A stretch of 64,000 nucleotides of DNA from an uncultured Alphaproteobacteria bacterium (GTDB lineage: Bacteria; Pseudomonadota; Alphaproteobacteria; MPNO01; UBA2964). The first letter of the stretch is position 1. Each line of letters starts with the position of its first letter. This document shows, piece by piece, positions 18,501 through 27,708 of the stretch. The position numbers and the translations under genes are program-made. The stretch covers positions 310,001-374,000 of the forward strand of contig CALSLP010000004.1 in assembly GCA_943787225.1 (NCBI GenBank), written 5' to 3'. The notes under the pieces were generated by a model. The model was not told where the DNA came from. It was given only the letters and a program-made list of their open reading frames with translations, and searched no databases.

Positions 18501-19259
18501 TTACAGAGCATTCGCCGGGCGGCGCAGCGTCCGCCACATATGCGAGGCCGGGCTGCTATCATTGCCGAGCCCCTCTTCCGGGTGCTTGAAATGGCGTCCG
18601 ATGATGTCTTCAAACTGGTCAATCGACACCACCGTATCAGGATCAAAGGCATAGAGATCATTGAGGCAAATTTGCCGTGCGGACATGTACCATTTGTGGT
18701 TCCGGGCATAGTCATAATCGCGCTGGATATAGGGCTCGACCCGATAATCCGCACCAAACCGTTTGGCATAGGCTTCCGGATACTCGTAGCCGACGGAGTC
18801 ATCCGGGAAGAACCGCAGCGCCTGATGCATACGGATTGCCCAGGACACTTCCTCATCGACATAGGGCTCCAGCATCTGCGCCCCCCAGTAACCATGATCG
18901 GGTCGGAAAAAGGCGATGACAGACACATCGTGTAAAAGACAGGCCAGCACCATCTTTTCCGGCAGGCCGTTCTTCTGCGCGAGAGCGGCGCTCTGTAGCA
19001 AATGCTGTTTCGAGGGACCAAAGCGCAGCTTAAAAAAATCGGTGATGGTCGGCTTCTCAGGCATTGCCGGCAGGCGATGATCCTCTCCCATCAATGAGGG
19101 CTTAAGTGGGCCGAGGTTGAACTTGGCTTCCTCGTTTGACCATTCACCATCGGCCAGCTTATTGATCGCTGACCGGTAAATCATGAAATCGCCGAGTTCC
19201 CGCATCCGCTGGAATTCGTCTTCTTCAGCGAGCTCTGATGGCCCTTTTGCATCGTCCAT
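18501..19259 (-). CDS. HD-domain-like metalloprotein
   Basis: A 252-residue protein starting at MDDAKGPS, with GGGAGGG seven bases before the ATG. The histidines and Asp are arranged as in HD-domain hydrolases or MIOX-like diiron proteins: H86 in KQHLLQSA, H110-D111 in CLLHDVSV, H122 in PDHGYWGA and H145 in IRMHQALRF. Each is followed by helices. HD proteins hydrolyse phosphate esters or, with two irons, oxidise C-H or C-P bonds. It precedes the Asp-box propeller gene. The substrate is unknown. Confidence 0.7.
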   Translation of the reverse strand: MDDAKGPSELAEEDEFQRMRELGDFMIYRSAINKLADGEWSNEEAKFNLGPLKPSLMGEDHRLPAMPEKPTITDFFKLRFGPSKQHLLQSAALAQKNGLPEKMVLACLLHDVSVIAFFRPDHGYWGAQMLEPYVDEEVSWAIRMHQALRFFPDDSVGYEYPEAYAKRFGADYRVEPYIQRDYDYARNHKWYMSARQICLNDLYAFDPDTVVSIDQFEDIIGRHFKHPEEGLGNDSSPASHMWRTLRRPANAL

Positions 19260-19412
19260 TAGATAACCCTCCCACGTTGTATGCTCCGCAAAGTGTATCG
19301 CAGCTACTGAATAGCGCAAAGGACAGGCAGGAAGTCTGTTCACGAGGCGTGAATTCCCAAGTCCCCCTATTATTGGCTGGAAATTTCAGCAAATTGCGTC
19401 AATAACCTTCCA

Positions 19413-20120
19413 ATGCAGGATTTTACGCAAGCCTTTGTCCTCGCCTTTGAATTGGTCTTCTCTGGCGATGCTGACCTCATCGAAATTATCGTGCTATCGC
19501 TGCGCGTTAGCCTGACCGCGATGGTAGTCGCCTGTGTTCTCGGTCTGCCCCTTGGTGCTATCCTCGCCATTACCCGGTTTCCCGGACGCGGTCCGGCGCT
19601 TGTCGTGCTCAACGCCCTCATGGGATTGCCACCTGTGGTCGTCGGATTGATTGTCTATCTCCATCTATCCCGCGCCGGACCAATGGGCTCGTTCGGATTA
19701 CTCTACACCCCGACCGCCATGATCATCGCGCAAGTCATCCTGATCATGCCGATCATCGCGGCTCTGTCACGACAGGTCCTTGAAGACCTCAACAATGAAT
19801 ATGCCGAGCAGTTCCGCTCCCTCTCCGTACCACGCCACGCAGCAATCCAAGCGCTCATCTGGGATGCGCGGTTCTCTCTGATGACGGTTGCACTCGCCGG
19901 ATTCGGCCGTGCGATTGCCGAGGTTGGTGCGGTCATCATTGTCGGCGGCAATATCGACCACCTTACCCGGGTTATGACGACCGCGATTGCCCTTGAGACC
20001 TCCAAGGGTGACCTGCCGTTGGCGCTCGCCCTCGGGCTCGTCCTTCTCACCATTGCCTTCGCGGTCAACGCCGCCGTGATGTCTCTACGGCTGACAACCG
20101 GGCGGTATGCAAATGTCTGA
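19413..20120 (+). CDS. tupB: Tungstate ABC transporter permease
   Basis: A 235-residue inner-membrane permease with five to six transmembrane segments and the EAA-type coupling loop AEQFRSLSVPRHAAIQALIWDARF followed by GFGRAIAEVGAVIIVGGNI, a TupB/ModB-type signature. It is first of the tupB-tupC-tupA set, with tupC overlapping its end by 14 bases. Tungstate would serve tungsten- or molybdenum-dependent formate or aldehyde oxidoreductases, none of which are in the window. Confidence 0.92.
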   Translation: MQDFTQAFVLAFELVFSGDADLIEIIVLSLRVSLTAMVVACVLGLPLGAILAITRFPGRGPALVVLNALMGLPPVVVGLIVYLHLSRAGPMGSFGLLYTPTAMIIAQVILIMPIIAALSRQVLEDLNNEYAEQFRSLSVPRHAAIQALIWDARFSLMTVALAGFGRAIAEVGAVIIVGGNIDHLTRVMTTAIALETSKGDLPLALALGLVLLTIAFAVNAAVMSLRLTTGRYANV

Positions 20121-20838
20121 ACCAGGCCGATCATCACTCCTACCGCTGCACACAAAAGGACTGACGCTCGACTATGATGGGGCGCGGTATATCAACGCGA
20201 TTGATTTAACGTTGCAAACTGAAAAACTAACGGTTGTCATGGGGCCGAATGGCGCCGGGAAAAGCCTTCTATTGCGCCTACTGCACGGGCTCATCCCGCC
20301 AACGATGGGCCAGGTGTGCTGGAACAATATCCCAATGAGCGATGCGATACGCCAACGGCAGGCCATGGTGTTTCAGCGTCCTGTCCTGCTACGCCGCTCC
20401 GTCGCCGCCAATATCGATTTTGTTCTGGGGATAAAAGGCGAAGCAAAGCGTGATCGCCGCGACGAGATTCTCGACAATGTCGGGCTGCTCGACTTTGCCC
20501 GTCAGCCGGCACGGTCACTTTCAGTGGGGGAACAACAACGACTGGCACTGGCCCGTGCCCTCGCGACAGAACCGGAAGTTCTGTTTCTCGACGAACCGAC
20601 GGCCAGTCTCGACCCGGCCTCTGTGCTGGCCATCGAACAAATTGTCACCCGCGCGCATCAGAACGGTACGCGGATCATCTTCGTCACACATGAGCTCGGA
20701 CAAGCCAGACGACTTGCCGATGAGGTCGTGTTTTTACATCGTGGGCAGCTAACGGAACACAGCTCGGCGAGCACCTTTTTCAATGACCCCACCTCGGAGG
20801 CTGCCAAAGCCTATCTCGAAGGCAGAATTCTTCTCTGA
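20107..20838 (+). CDS. tupC: Tungstate ABC transporter ATP-binding protein
   Basis: A 243-residue ATPase. Walker A is GPNGAGKS, the Q-loop region is MVFQRPVLLRRSVAANIDF, the signature is SVGEQQRLALARALA (LSGGQ variant SVGEQ) and Walker B is EVLFLDEPTASLDP. This length without a TOBE domain fits TupC rather than ModC. It overlaps tupB by 14 bases and is followed by tupA after two bases. Confidence 0.92.
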   Translation: MQMSEPGRSSLLPLHTKGLTLDYDGARYINAIDLTLQTEKLTVVMGPNGAGKSLLLRLLHGLIPPTMGQVCWNNIPMSDAIRQRQAMVFQRPVLLRRSVAANIDFVLGIKGEAKRDRRDEILDNVGLLDFARQPARSLSVGEQQRLALARALATEPEVLFLDEPTASLDPASVLAIEQIVTRAHQNGTRIIFVTHELGQARRLADEVVFLHRGQLTEHSSASTFFNDPTSEAAKAYLEGRILL

Positions 20839-20840
20839 TC

Positions 20841-21665
20841 ATGAAGTCAGCTACGCCCCTTTTGGCCGCCGCTGCGCTGATGGCCATTTTATCCACCAGT
20901 CCCATCGCTGCCGAACAGTCGATCCTGTTGCAGTCAACAACCTCGACCAAGAATTCCGGCTTCTACGATCACATCCTGCCACTCTTCAAAGCCGAGACCG
21001 GGATCACCGTTCACGTCGTCGCAGTCGGTTCTGGTCAAGCGATCAAGAATGCCCGCAACTGCGACGCCGATGTGTTGCTGGTCCATGCCAAAGCTGATGA
21101 AGAAAACTTCGTCGCAAAGGGGTTCGGCGTAAAACGACATAGGCTGATGTATAACGATTTTATTATCGTTGGTCCGGCCGCCGACCCGGCTAAAATTAAC
21201 ACCCTAAAAGATGCGCCTGCTGCCCTGATCCGGATCGCGCAAACCAAAACCTTATTCGTCTCGCGCGGCGACACTTCCGGAACGCATAAAAAGGAGCAGA
21301 CCCTGTGGCGGAGCGCCGGCATTAACGTCATTGCCGCATCCGGAAAATGGTATCGCGAAACGGGATCCGGTATGGGAGCAACACTCAACGCGGCTGTCGC
21401 AATGGGGGCCTACGCGCTGACTGATCGCGCGACCTGGATCGCCTTTAAAAACAAGCAGGGTTTCAATATCCATGTCGAAGGCGACAAGGCGCTACTCAAC
21501 CAGTATGGTATTATTCTGGTAAACAAAGCGCGCTGCCCCACTACGAAGACGAACGCCGGTCAGCGTTTCATTGACTGGTTAACATCGCCTACGGGGCAAG
21601 CAGCTATCCAAGGTTTCCGCAGAAACGGTCAACAACTATTTTTCCCAAACGCGGCTAAAAACTAA
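20841..21665 (+). CDS. tupA: Tungstate-binding periplasmic protein
   Basis: A 274-residue secreted receptor with a signal peptide ending PIAAEQS. The TupA-specific anion pocket is visible: LLQSTTSTKNSGFYDHIL (TTS motif), AVGSGQAIKNARNCDADVLLVH and SRGDTSGTHKKEQ. The genus-wide TupA start SxTTST distinguishes tungstate-specific receptors from ModA. Being last in the tupBCA order is slightly unusual, since the receptor often comes first. Confidence 0.93.
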   Translation: MKSATPLLAAAALMAILSTSPIAAEQSILLQSTTSTKNSGFYDHILPLFKAETGITVHVVAVGSGQAIKNARNCDADVLLVHAKADEENFVAKGFGVKRHRLMYNDFIIVGPAADPAKINTLKDAPAALIRIAQTKTLFVSRGDTSGTHKKEQTLWRSAGINVIAASGKWYRETGSGMGATLNAAVAMGAYALTDRATWIAFKNKQGFNIHVEGDKALLNQYGIILVNKARCPTTKTNAGQRFIDWLTSPTGQAAIQGFRRNGQQLFFPNAAKN

Positions 21666-21741
21666 CCCTCTAGAGACCGACGACGGGTATAGCCGAGACC
21701 GATTTATCCGGCGGCTTAAATCTGGTTCTAACGCCTTCGCC

Positions 21742-22389
21742 TTACGCCGCTTTAAGAAGTGGGCTTTCTTCCTTCTCCAAAACCGTCCGTACGGCAGGCC
21801 GGGCGATCATCCGGTCCTTGAAGGCGGAGAAGTTTTTGAGATCTTCCATCGGCATGTTGATGCGCTTACCCCAGCCATAGAACACCAGTGTATAGGGATC
21901 GAGGAAGGTATACTGGTCCCCCATCATCCACTCACGGTTGGCGAGCCGACTGTCGATCTGCTCCATCGCCGCCCAATAGGTTGCGCGCGCCGTCTCTTCA
22001 ATCGCCTTTTCCGCAACGTCGCCAATATCGGCGCCACCGGCAGGACGTTCAGGGTGCAAAACCAGCGAGAACGTTGGATGAACCGCACTCGTCAGCCAGG
22101 CCGTGGTTTCCAGACAATGCGCATAATCCGCCGCATTTCCGGGGGCCATTTTTGCGTCGGGAAACTGACTGGTGATATAGGGCAGGATCGCGACATTCTG
22201 AGTGATGATTTTATCATCAACGATCAACGCCGGGACCTTGCCATGCGGGTTGATCTTGCGAAACGCCTCGCCCCGCTGTTCTCCCTTGCCCAGCGCCACT
22301 GCGACTGTTTCATAGTCCGCGCCGCATTCTTCCAATAGGATATGCGCCGCCATCGAGCAGGTGCCCGGGCAGAAATAAAGGCTATACAT
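21742..22389 (-). CDS. Glutathione S-transferase
   Basis: A 215-residue GST with the thioredoxin fold N-terminal (YFCPGTCSMAAHILLEECG, with Cys10/Ser12 near the expected catalytic position as in beta-class enzymes) and the cis-Pro motif GKVPALIVDDKIIT. An all-helical C-terminal domain follows. It starts nine bases after the end of the TauD-family gene and is probably co-transcribed. The substrate is unknown. Confidence 0.9.
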   Translation of the reverse strand: MYSLYFCPGTCSMAAHILLEECGADYETVAVALGKGEQRGEAFRKINPHGKVPALIVDDKIITQNVAILPYITSQFPDAKMAPGNAADYAHCLETTAWLTSAVHPTFSLVLHPERPAGGADIGDVAEKAIEETARATYWAAMEQIDSRLANREWMMGDQYTFLDPYTLVFYGWGKRINMPMEDLKNFSAFKDRMIARPAVRTVLEKEESPLLKAA

Positions 22390-22398
22390 CAGTTTTCC

Positions 22399-23280
22399 TT
22401 AATCGAGAGGTTCGCCGAGCGTTGTGCAGCGGCGTAGCATACGGGTCTGTTCCTGTGGCCAATCGGTCCGGGCATGTAGGCAGGCGAGATTGTCCCACAT
22501 CATGAGATCACCCGGCTGCCAGACATGTTCGTAGTAATTGTCAGCAGCTTCGGTGAGATCAAACATTTCTGCGAGAAGTTCCTCGCTCTCATCACGATCA
22601 ATGCCTTCGATCCACATCGTATTGAGGCGGGACACATACAGCGCTTTCCGCTTTGAACCAGGGTTGGTTACAAAGAGAGGCTGGCTGAAATGAAAAATGT
22701 TATCGAGATTGATATTGAGATCGAGCCGTTCAACATTGCGATAATCATAGCCCTGCATGACCCGTGCATTGGCAAACCGCTCTTTTAGCTCAGGACGCAA
22801 GTTGTTATAGGCACCATAGAGGCTGGCAAATTTCGTATGCCCCCCTTCCGATGGAATCTCGATACCGTAGAGGAACGAGGTCCGGTGGGGACGCTCGTGA
22901 TAGCACTTGTCAGAATGGAACCACATCTCCCCATGGCCGAGCCCGCCGACAGGATTGCCGTTCTCGTCCTTCTTGTCAGTGACCATCATCAGATTGACCC
23001 AGTCTGGCGCGGCACCGACTTGCGACACATTGGCACCTTCCTTGGGTGTATGGCGTTCAGCAATCGGGCCAAAGTGACTGGCAAACTTCAGCTGCTCATC
23101 ACCGGTGATATCCTGGCCCCTGAACAGCAGAATGCCATGGTCATGCCAGGCATCGCGGATCGCTTCAACCGTCGCGCTATCCAGCTTCTGGCTCAGATCA
23201 ACGCCCCCAATTTCTGCGCCAATCACCGGATGGAGCGGTGTTACGGTAATATCGCTGTTCTGTCTAAGCTGTGTCGCCAT
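22399..23280 (-). CDS. TauD/TfdA-family 2-oxoglutarate dioxygenase
   Basis: A 293-residue Fe(II)/2OG oxygenase, starting at MATQLRQNSD with GGAGG nine bases upstream. Iron ligands are HSD in EMWFHSDKCYH and His in ACLHARTDW; the 2OG Arg is in TRMLRRCTTLGE. TauD/TfdA enzymes cleave sulfonates, aryloxy-acids or carnitine precursors. The last 20 residues match the usual C-terminus (RCTTLGEPL). A perfect 12-base palindrome lies 28 bases upstream. It is followed by a GST gene. Confidence 0.9.
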   Translation of the reverse strand: MATQLRQNSDITVTPLHPVIGAEIGGVDLSQKLDSATVEAIRDAWHDHGILLFRGQDITGDEQLKFASHFGPIAERHTPKEGANVSQVGAAPDWVNLMMVTDKKDENGNPVGGLGHGEMWFHSDKCYHERPHRTSFLYGIEIPSEGGHTKFASLYGAYNNLRPELKERFANARVMQGYDYRNVERLDLNINLDNIFHFSQPLFVTNPGSKRKALYVSRLNTMWIEGIDRDESEELLAEMFDLTEAADNYYEHVWQPGDLMMWDNLACLHARTDWPQEQTRMLRRCTTLGEPLD

Positions 23281-23307
23281 GATCCGAAACCTCCGAAACG
23301 TTCTGGA

Positions 23308-23319
23308 AGAGTATACTCT
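23308..23319. promoter_or_regulatory. Perfect palindrome AGAGTATACTCT upstream of the TauD gene
   Basis: A fully symmetric 12-mer 28 bases before the TauD-family start codon. GTATAC-centred palindromes are typical operators of GntR/FCD regulators, but no such regulator is in the window. Confidence 0.4.
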
Positions 23320-23387
23320 ATTGAGCACCATTCTACGGCGTTTTTAGGCACCGCGTAAATGGATTGAAAATTATACGGTTATAAGGG

Positions 23388-23801
23388 TTAAACACCCATC
23401 ACGCCGATCACCGCACCTTGCAGCAGCAAAACACCGAGCCAGTGGACACCATCGATGATGTAAAGCCCCAGCTTCGCCCGTTGCCAGGCATAGTTCATGG
23501 CAATTGTTGTCATCGAAAACCCAAGCCAGACGAAAGCCCCGGTTATCAGACCACCCTGCACAGTCATCATCTTAGCACCGAGATGTCCCAAAATGCCGGC
23601 CAGAAAGAACGCGACGAATAGCTGGCTAATGATAGTGATAATCATTGGCTTGGCCATGCCACCCGCTTTGAGCTCAGCTTCGGGTCTCCCTGTCGCTGTC
23701 ACCCAGGCTTTGGCGAGCAACGAATAATACCCGAAGCCAAAGAAAAACGACGCCAGCGCGGCGGCAACCACCGCGAGGTAATTAATCCCTGCAAATTCCA
23801 T
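23388..23801 (-). CDS. DUF1761-type membrane protein
   Basis: A 137-residue protein with four hydrophobic segments. The N-terminal INYLAVVAAALASFFFGFGYYS (cut to its first helix) and GFSMTTIAMNYAWQRAKLGLYIIDGVHW near the end are typical of the DUF1761 family, whose function is unknown. It stands alone between the TauD operon and the mla operon. Confidence 0.8.
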   Translation of the reverse strand: MEFAGINYLAVVAAALASFFFGFGYYSLLAKAWVTATGRPEAELKAGGMAKPMIITIISQLFVAFFLAGILGHLGAKMMTVQGGLITGAFVWLGFSMTTIAMNYAWQRAKLGLYIIDGVHWLGVLLLQGAVIGVMGV

Positions 23802-23883
23802 GACAATCTCCTATAGATATTTGTTATCGGTTATTGCCGAAATTTTGGCCGCCGAAATACAGTCCTGTCCAGTAAAGTTTAGG

Positions 23884-24531
23884 TCAGCGCCGTCGTCTCT
23901 GTCGCTCGGGAGGAACTACCGTCAGCCCCCAATTAACGATTTTTTTCAACGCCCGACCGAGCGCTTTATCGAAAGCCTGAATCACGTTCTCAAGATTTCC
24001 ACCCGCCGCCGGAACTTTTTCATCAGCACTCATCGTCGCCACAATCACCCGGTCCGGAAATCGTACCAGCTTGGCGTTAATCCGAACATGTGCAATAGGA
24101 CTGCCGTTCGTCACAAGTTCAGACTGAAATTCACGGAGATCGGTAATCAGCGCGTAATCCGTCCGCAAATTAACCGATTGCCGCCCGACACCGATGATTT
24201 TGCGGCTGTTCTCAAAACTCTCAACGAGCAGCGTCTGGACCAGCCGTGGCGCCGTATCAACCCAGGTCACCCCCTCATAATAATCGAGCGATAAAGGGTT
24301 ACGCAGGACTGCGATGCGTGACGTATTGATGCCCGCCTCTGCCATGGGTGTTTCGATGGTTAGCTGCCACTCCACCTTTTTCATGTTGGGATCAAAAGTG
24401 CTCTTCGGTGTCAATCGATAGAGCTTGGGCGGTGCCTTGTCGAACACCAACCCCGTGCACCCGGCAAGCAGCAAGCCAGTCGTTATAGCGAACGCTATTA
24501 TGCGGATTGAACCCAATCTTTGACGTTTCAT
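23884..24531 (-). CDS. ABC-type transport auxiliary lipoprotein (PqiC-like)
   Basis: A 215-residue outer-membrane-type lipoprotein with a lipobox at LLLAGC-TG (Cys about residue 25). The body is of the ABC-type transport auxiliary lipoprotein family (PqiC/YmbA fold, KLYRLTPKSTFDPN and SALITDLREFQSEL-type strands). It is last of the mlaE-mlaF-mlaD-lipoprotein operon and overlaps mlaD by four bases. It probably links the MCE protein to the outer membrane. Confidence 0.85.
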   Translation of the reverse strand: MKRQRLGSIRIIAFAITTGLLLAGCTGLVFDKAPPKLYRLTPKSTFDPNMKKVEWQLTIETPMAEAGINTSRIAVLRNPLSLDYYEGVTWVDTAPRLVQTLLVESFENSRKIIGVGRQSVNLRTDYALITDLREFQSELVTNGSPIAHVRINAKLVRFPDRVIVATMSADEKVPAAGGNLENVIQAFDKALGRALKKIVNWGLTVVPPERQRRRR

Positions 24532-25502
24532 TGCGCCCTAACCCCTTTTTGTGAATCGCCAAAGAAAAACTGCGCCGGGTCCCGCTCTATCCGGTTGGTC
24601 AGACGGGTCAGAGCATCCACCAGGGTGCGCGCTTCCGTCAGAAAGCCAGTGAATTCATAAAGCCCGGTTTGCGAGAAATCCGTAATGGACCGTTTGTTGG
24701 TTTTCACCAACTGCTCGATATCGCCGCTGATTGCTGTGACATTCTTCAATGTTTTACTGAACTCCACGACCGCCCGCCGCATTTCCGATGCCGTTTTACG
24801 AACATCACCCGCCACTGGGTCAACCTGTTTGCCAATATTTTCGGTCAGTGACCGAATGGCCGTCGCAGTCTCCTTTAACGCCCCTGCAGCTGATTGCGCT
24901 TCTTCGATCAAACGGCGTGCATCGTCGGTCGTGCTGCTGGCATTTTTAGTCAGCTCCTGAAGGTTCTCCAACGTCTTGCTCACCGCCGTAATATTCTTGT
25001 CGTCGAAAAGCAACGTAACCCGGTCCGCGACGACTAAAACTTTTTCAATTATTGTCGGTAACCGCGAGAGCACCTGCTGTATAACGGATTTCCGTGACGC
25101 GATAACCGGAAGTGCTTTTCCTTTCGGCCTCTTCAGGGCCGCGGATTTATGAGTGCCGCCGGTAAGCTGAATAAAGGCAACACCGGTAATCCCCTGTAGC
25201 GCCAGCTGTGCCACCGTATCGATTTTGATCGGCGTCGTTTCCGTCACTTCCATGATGACGCGCACCCGCTCAACATTCTTTGGGTCAATCGCGATATCAA
25301 CGACCGAGCCCACCGGGACTCCGCGATAGCGCACCGCATTGCCCACACCGAGCCCAGTAACATCGCCCGTAAAGTAAGACATATAGCGAGCTGTCTTGCG
25401 GTCGAACTCGGTGCCACCCAACCAGATCACGACCGCAATCAGGGCCGCTGTCAGAACGAGGACAAAGCTGCCAACCAGAAGATAGCTCGCACGTGTTTCC
25501 AT
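24528..25502 (-). CDS. mlaD: MlaD-family MCE lipid-binding protein
   Basis: A 324-residue membrane-anchored MCE protein. One N-terminal transmembrane helix (YLLVGSFVLVLTAALIAVVIW), an MCE domain about residues 40-120 (TGLGVGNAVRYRGVPVGSV), then a long helical C-terminus rich in Thr/Lys/Ser (residues 150-300) that could form the hexameric channel. At 324 residues it is longer than E. coli MlaD (about 180), closer to PqiB-like or Ttg2C types of alphaproteobacteria. It sits between mlaF and the lipoprotein gene. Confidence 0.88.
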   Translation of the reverse strand: METRASYLLVGSFVLVLTAALIAVVIWLGGTEFDRKTARYMSYFTGDVTGLGVGNAVRYRGVPVGSVVDIAIDPKNVERVRVIMEVTETTPIKIDTVAQLALQGITGVAFIQLTGGTHKSAALKRPKGKALPVIASRKSVIQQVLSRLPTIIEKVLVVADRVTLLFDDKNITAVSKTLENLQELTKNASSTTDDARRLIEEAQSAAGALKETATAIRSLTENIGKQVDPVAGDVRKTASEMRRAVVEFSKTLKNVTAISGDIEQLVKTNKRSITDFSQTGLYEFTGFLTEARTLVDALTRLTNRIERDPAQFFFGDSQKGVRAQ

Positions 25503-25505
25503 AAT

Positions 25506-26297
25506 CTATACTTCAACCTGTGTTTCCTGCTGCGTTTCAGTGGCTGCTCTGGCCCGTGGCCCGTGAAAATAGTCCTGTATCCAAGGATGGGGATTTTGGC
25601 GCAATTCCTCAAGACTCCCAATGGTAACCTTTTTGTCAATTAGCACCGCGATCCGGTCGGTGATCGCATAAAGACTATCGAGATCATGGGTCACCATAAC
25701 CACCGTCAAGTTCAAGCTCTTTTGGAGATCTGCGATCAAGTCGTCAAACGCCGCCGCACCGATGGGATCGAGCCCCGCCGTCGGCTCGTCGAGAAACAGA
25801 ATCTCCGGGTCGAGCGCCAGCGCACGTGCCAGCCCGGCGCGCTTCTTCATCCCGCCGGATAGCTCGGAGGGATATTTACTGCAAACATCCATCGGCAAAC
25901 CGGACATTGAAATCTTCAGCGCCGTCACCGCGTTACGCATCTCCCGCGATAGATCAGTGTATTCCTTGAGCGGCACCTGAATATTCTCCGCCACCGTTAG
26001 AGACGAGAACAATGCCCCCTGCTGAAAGAGAACACCCCAGCGGGACCGTAATGTCCGCGACTCCTTACGCGACAACCCTTGGGTCTTGGTGCCGAGAACT
26101 TCAATACTACCCGCCGCCGGCTGGTTGAGCCCAATGATCGTATTGAGCAGAACCGACTTTCCGCTACCCGACCCACCAACAACGCCCAGCACCTCACCCC
26201 GACGAACATCAAGATCGAGATCATCATGAATAACATTACTGCCAAACTGGGTCCGCAACCCGGAAATCCTGATAACATTTTCCACTGTCGCGTTCAT
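25506..26297 (-). CDS. mlaF: MlaF-family ABC ATPase
   Basis: A 263-residue ATPase of the Ttg2A/MlaF group. Walker A GGSGSGKS, a Q-loop in GVLFQQGALFSSLTVAENI, signature LSGGMKKRAGLARALA (the LSGGM-KK form is typical of MlaF) and Walker B EILFLDEPTAGLDP. It overlaps mlaE by four bases and is separated from mlaD by three. It powers phospholipid transport between the membranes. Confidence 0.92.
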   Translation of the reverse strand: MNATVENVIRISGLRTQFGSNVIHDDLDLDVRRGEVLGVVGGSGSGKSVLLNTIIGLNQPAAGSIEVLGTKTQGLSRKESRTLRSRWGVLFQQGALFSSLTVAENIQVPLKEYTDLSREMRNAVTALKISMSGLPMDVCSKYPSELSGGMKKRAGLARALALDPEILFLDEPTAGLDPIGAAAFDDLIADLQKSLNLTVVMVTHDLDSLYAITDRIAVLIDKKVTIGSLEELRQNPHPWIQDYFHGPRARAATETQQETQVEV

Positions 26298-27454
26298 ATG
26301 CCCAATACCGAAAACAGAATGGAAAAACCGGCATCAGCGACGATAACCAGAAACAGCGATATTACCACAGCACGGGTCGTATGAACGCCGACACTCTCTG
26401 CGCTTCCTGTTACCAGCAACCCTTCCCGGCACCCCGTCAGGGCGATCAACAGGCCAAATACCGGTGCCTTGATGATGCCAATCCAGAAGGATTGCGTTGA
26501 GACAGCGCTACTCAGACGCTCAACGAACTGCGCCACAGAAATGTCGAGGGTCAAAACCACCATTAAACCACCGCCAGCGACCCCCATGAGATTCGCAAAA
26601 ACCGCCAGCAAAGGCATGGCAATAACCAGCGCCAACATTCGCGGCAGGACAAGAATATCGACAGGGTCGAGCCCCATCGTCTGCATGGCGTCGACTTCCT
26701 GATTGACCTGCATGGTCCCCAGTTCAGCAGCGAACGCGCTGCCCGATCGACCAGCAACGACGATGGCGGTGAGCAAGACGCCCATCTCGCGAAATATCGA
26801 GACTCCCAGAAGATCGACCGTAAAAATATCGGCGCCAAAACGGGTTAACTGGTCAGCGCCCTGAAACGCCAGCACCACGCCGATCAGGAATGACAGCAGT
26901 CCGACAATTGGTAAAGCATTGAGACCGGTTCTTTCGATATGGCTGATAACGGAGACGAAACGAATTTCCCCAGGGTTGAGCAGGCTGCGAACAGCACTTA
27001 AAACCGTCATGCCTAAAAAATTGGTGAGGTTGCGGGCTTCGTGACAGGCCGCCACGGCGCCACGCCCCAGGCGCTCCACCATCGCCAGCAAGGGATGATG
27101 CGCTCGTTCGGGCAAAGCGGTCCCCCGCCCGATCGCCGCCGCATAGTCGAGCAGCGGACGATGGGCATCACTCAGCCCCTTGATCACTACCGCGCCGCCT
27201 GCCTGTTCGATCTTCTGACGTATTTTGTGCAGCAATAAAGCGCCGGTGCTGTCGAGTCGTTCTAGGCCCGAACAGTCAATGACCGCCCGCGCGGCGCCAT
27301 CCGCATTGATCTCCTTGGCAAGCTTGCCAAGAGAATTTGCATTGGCAATGACCCAATGACCTGAGACGCCCACCGCGAGGACACCGTCATCAATACGGTG
27401 CTCCAACGTTGCGTCAGCAGCCTTCCGGGAAGATGTCGATTGGATTGGTTCCAC
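26294..27454 (-). CDS. mlaE: MlaE permease with N-terminal STAS domain
   Basis: A 386-residue fusion. Residues about 20-105 form a STAS domain (VIDCSGLERLDSTGALLLHK), a role usually met by separate MlaB; residues 140-386 are the MlaE permease (DLLGVSIFREMGVLLTAIVV, FAAELGTMQVNQEVDAMQTM, PRMLALVIAMPLLAVFANL). The STAS-MlaE fusion is frequent in alphaproteobacteria and makes a separate mlaB unnecessary. The start is a GTG. It is the first gene of the operon. Confidence 0.9.
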   Translation of the reverse strand: MEPIQSTSSRKAADATLEHRIDDGVLAVGVSGHWVIANANSLGKLAKEINADGAARAVIDCSGLERLDSTGALLLHKIRQKIEQAGGAVVIKGLSDAHRPLLDYAAAIGRGTALPERAHHPLLAMVERLGRGAVAACHEARNLTNFLGMTVLSAVRSLLNPGEIRFVSVISHIERTGLNALPIVGLLSFLIGVVLAFQGADQLTRFGADIFTVDLLGVSIFREMGVLLTAIVVAGRSGSAFAAELGTMQVNQEVDAMQTMGLDPVDILVLPRMLALVIAMPLLAVFANLMGVAGGGLMVVLTLDISVAQFVERLSSAVSTQSFWIGIIKAPVFGLLIALTGCREGLLVTGSAESVGVHTTRAVVISLFLVIVADAGFSILFSVLGI

Positions 27455-27538
27455 GCATCATGATACCCGCCCAATCACAGCGCTGACAAATGAATTGGCG
27501 TTATGAAGTTGTGACTAAAAGGTTATAGGACAGCAATT

Positions 27539-27614
27539 CGTCATGCGGCACTTGATGCGGCATCAATCGGCGCGGTGGTCTATAAGAACCCCGGCTCCGA
27601 GGCCGGGGTGACGG
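27539..27614. repeat. REP-like palindromic pair, variant cores
   Basis: CGTCATGCGGCACTTGATGC (continuing GGCATC) and, 30 bases on, ACCCCGGCTCCGAGGCCGGGGTGACG. The ends match the REP-like family at 4952, 8904 and 50652, but the core of the second is CTCCGAG. Lies between mlaE and the terminator of the UbiD gene. Confidence 0.7.
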
Positions 27615-27624
27615 CTAGAGAGGG

Positions 27625-27659
27625 ATAAAAAAAGCCCCGTAGCATAACTCCGGGGCTTT
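27625..27659 (-). terminator. Rho-independent terminator of the first UbiD-family gene
   Basis: On the minus strand AAGCCCCG, an 11-base loop and CGGGGCTT are followed by seven Ts, 50 bases past the stop at 27709. Confidence 0.85.
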
Positions 27660-27708
27660 TCTTCATCCCATCGATTTTTATAAATCGACGCCTTTTATTC
27701 AAAAGTTC

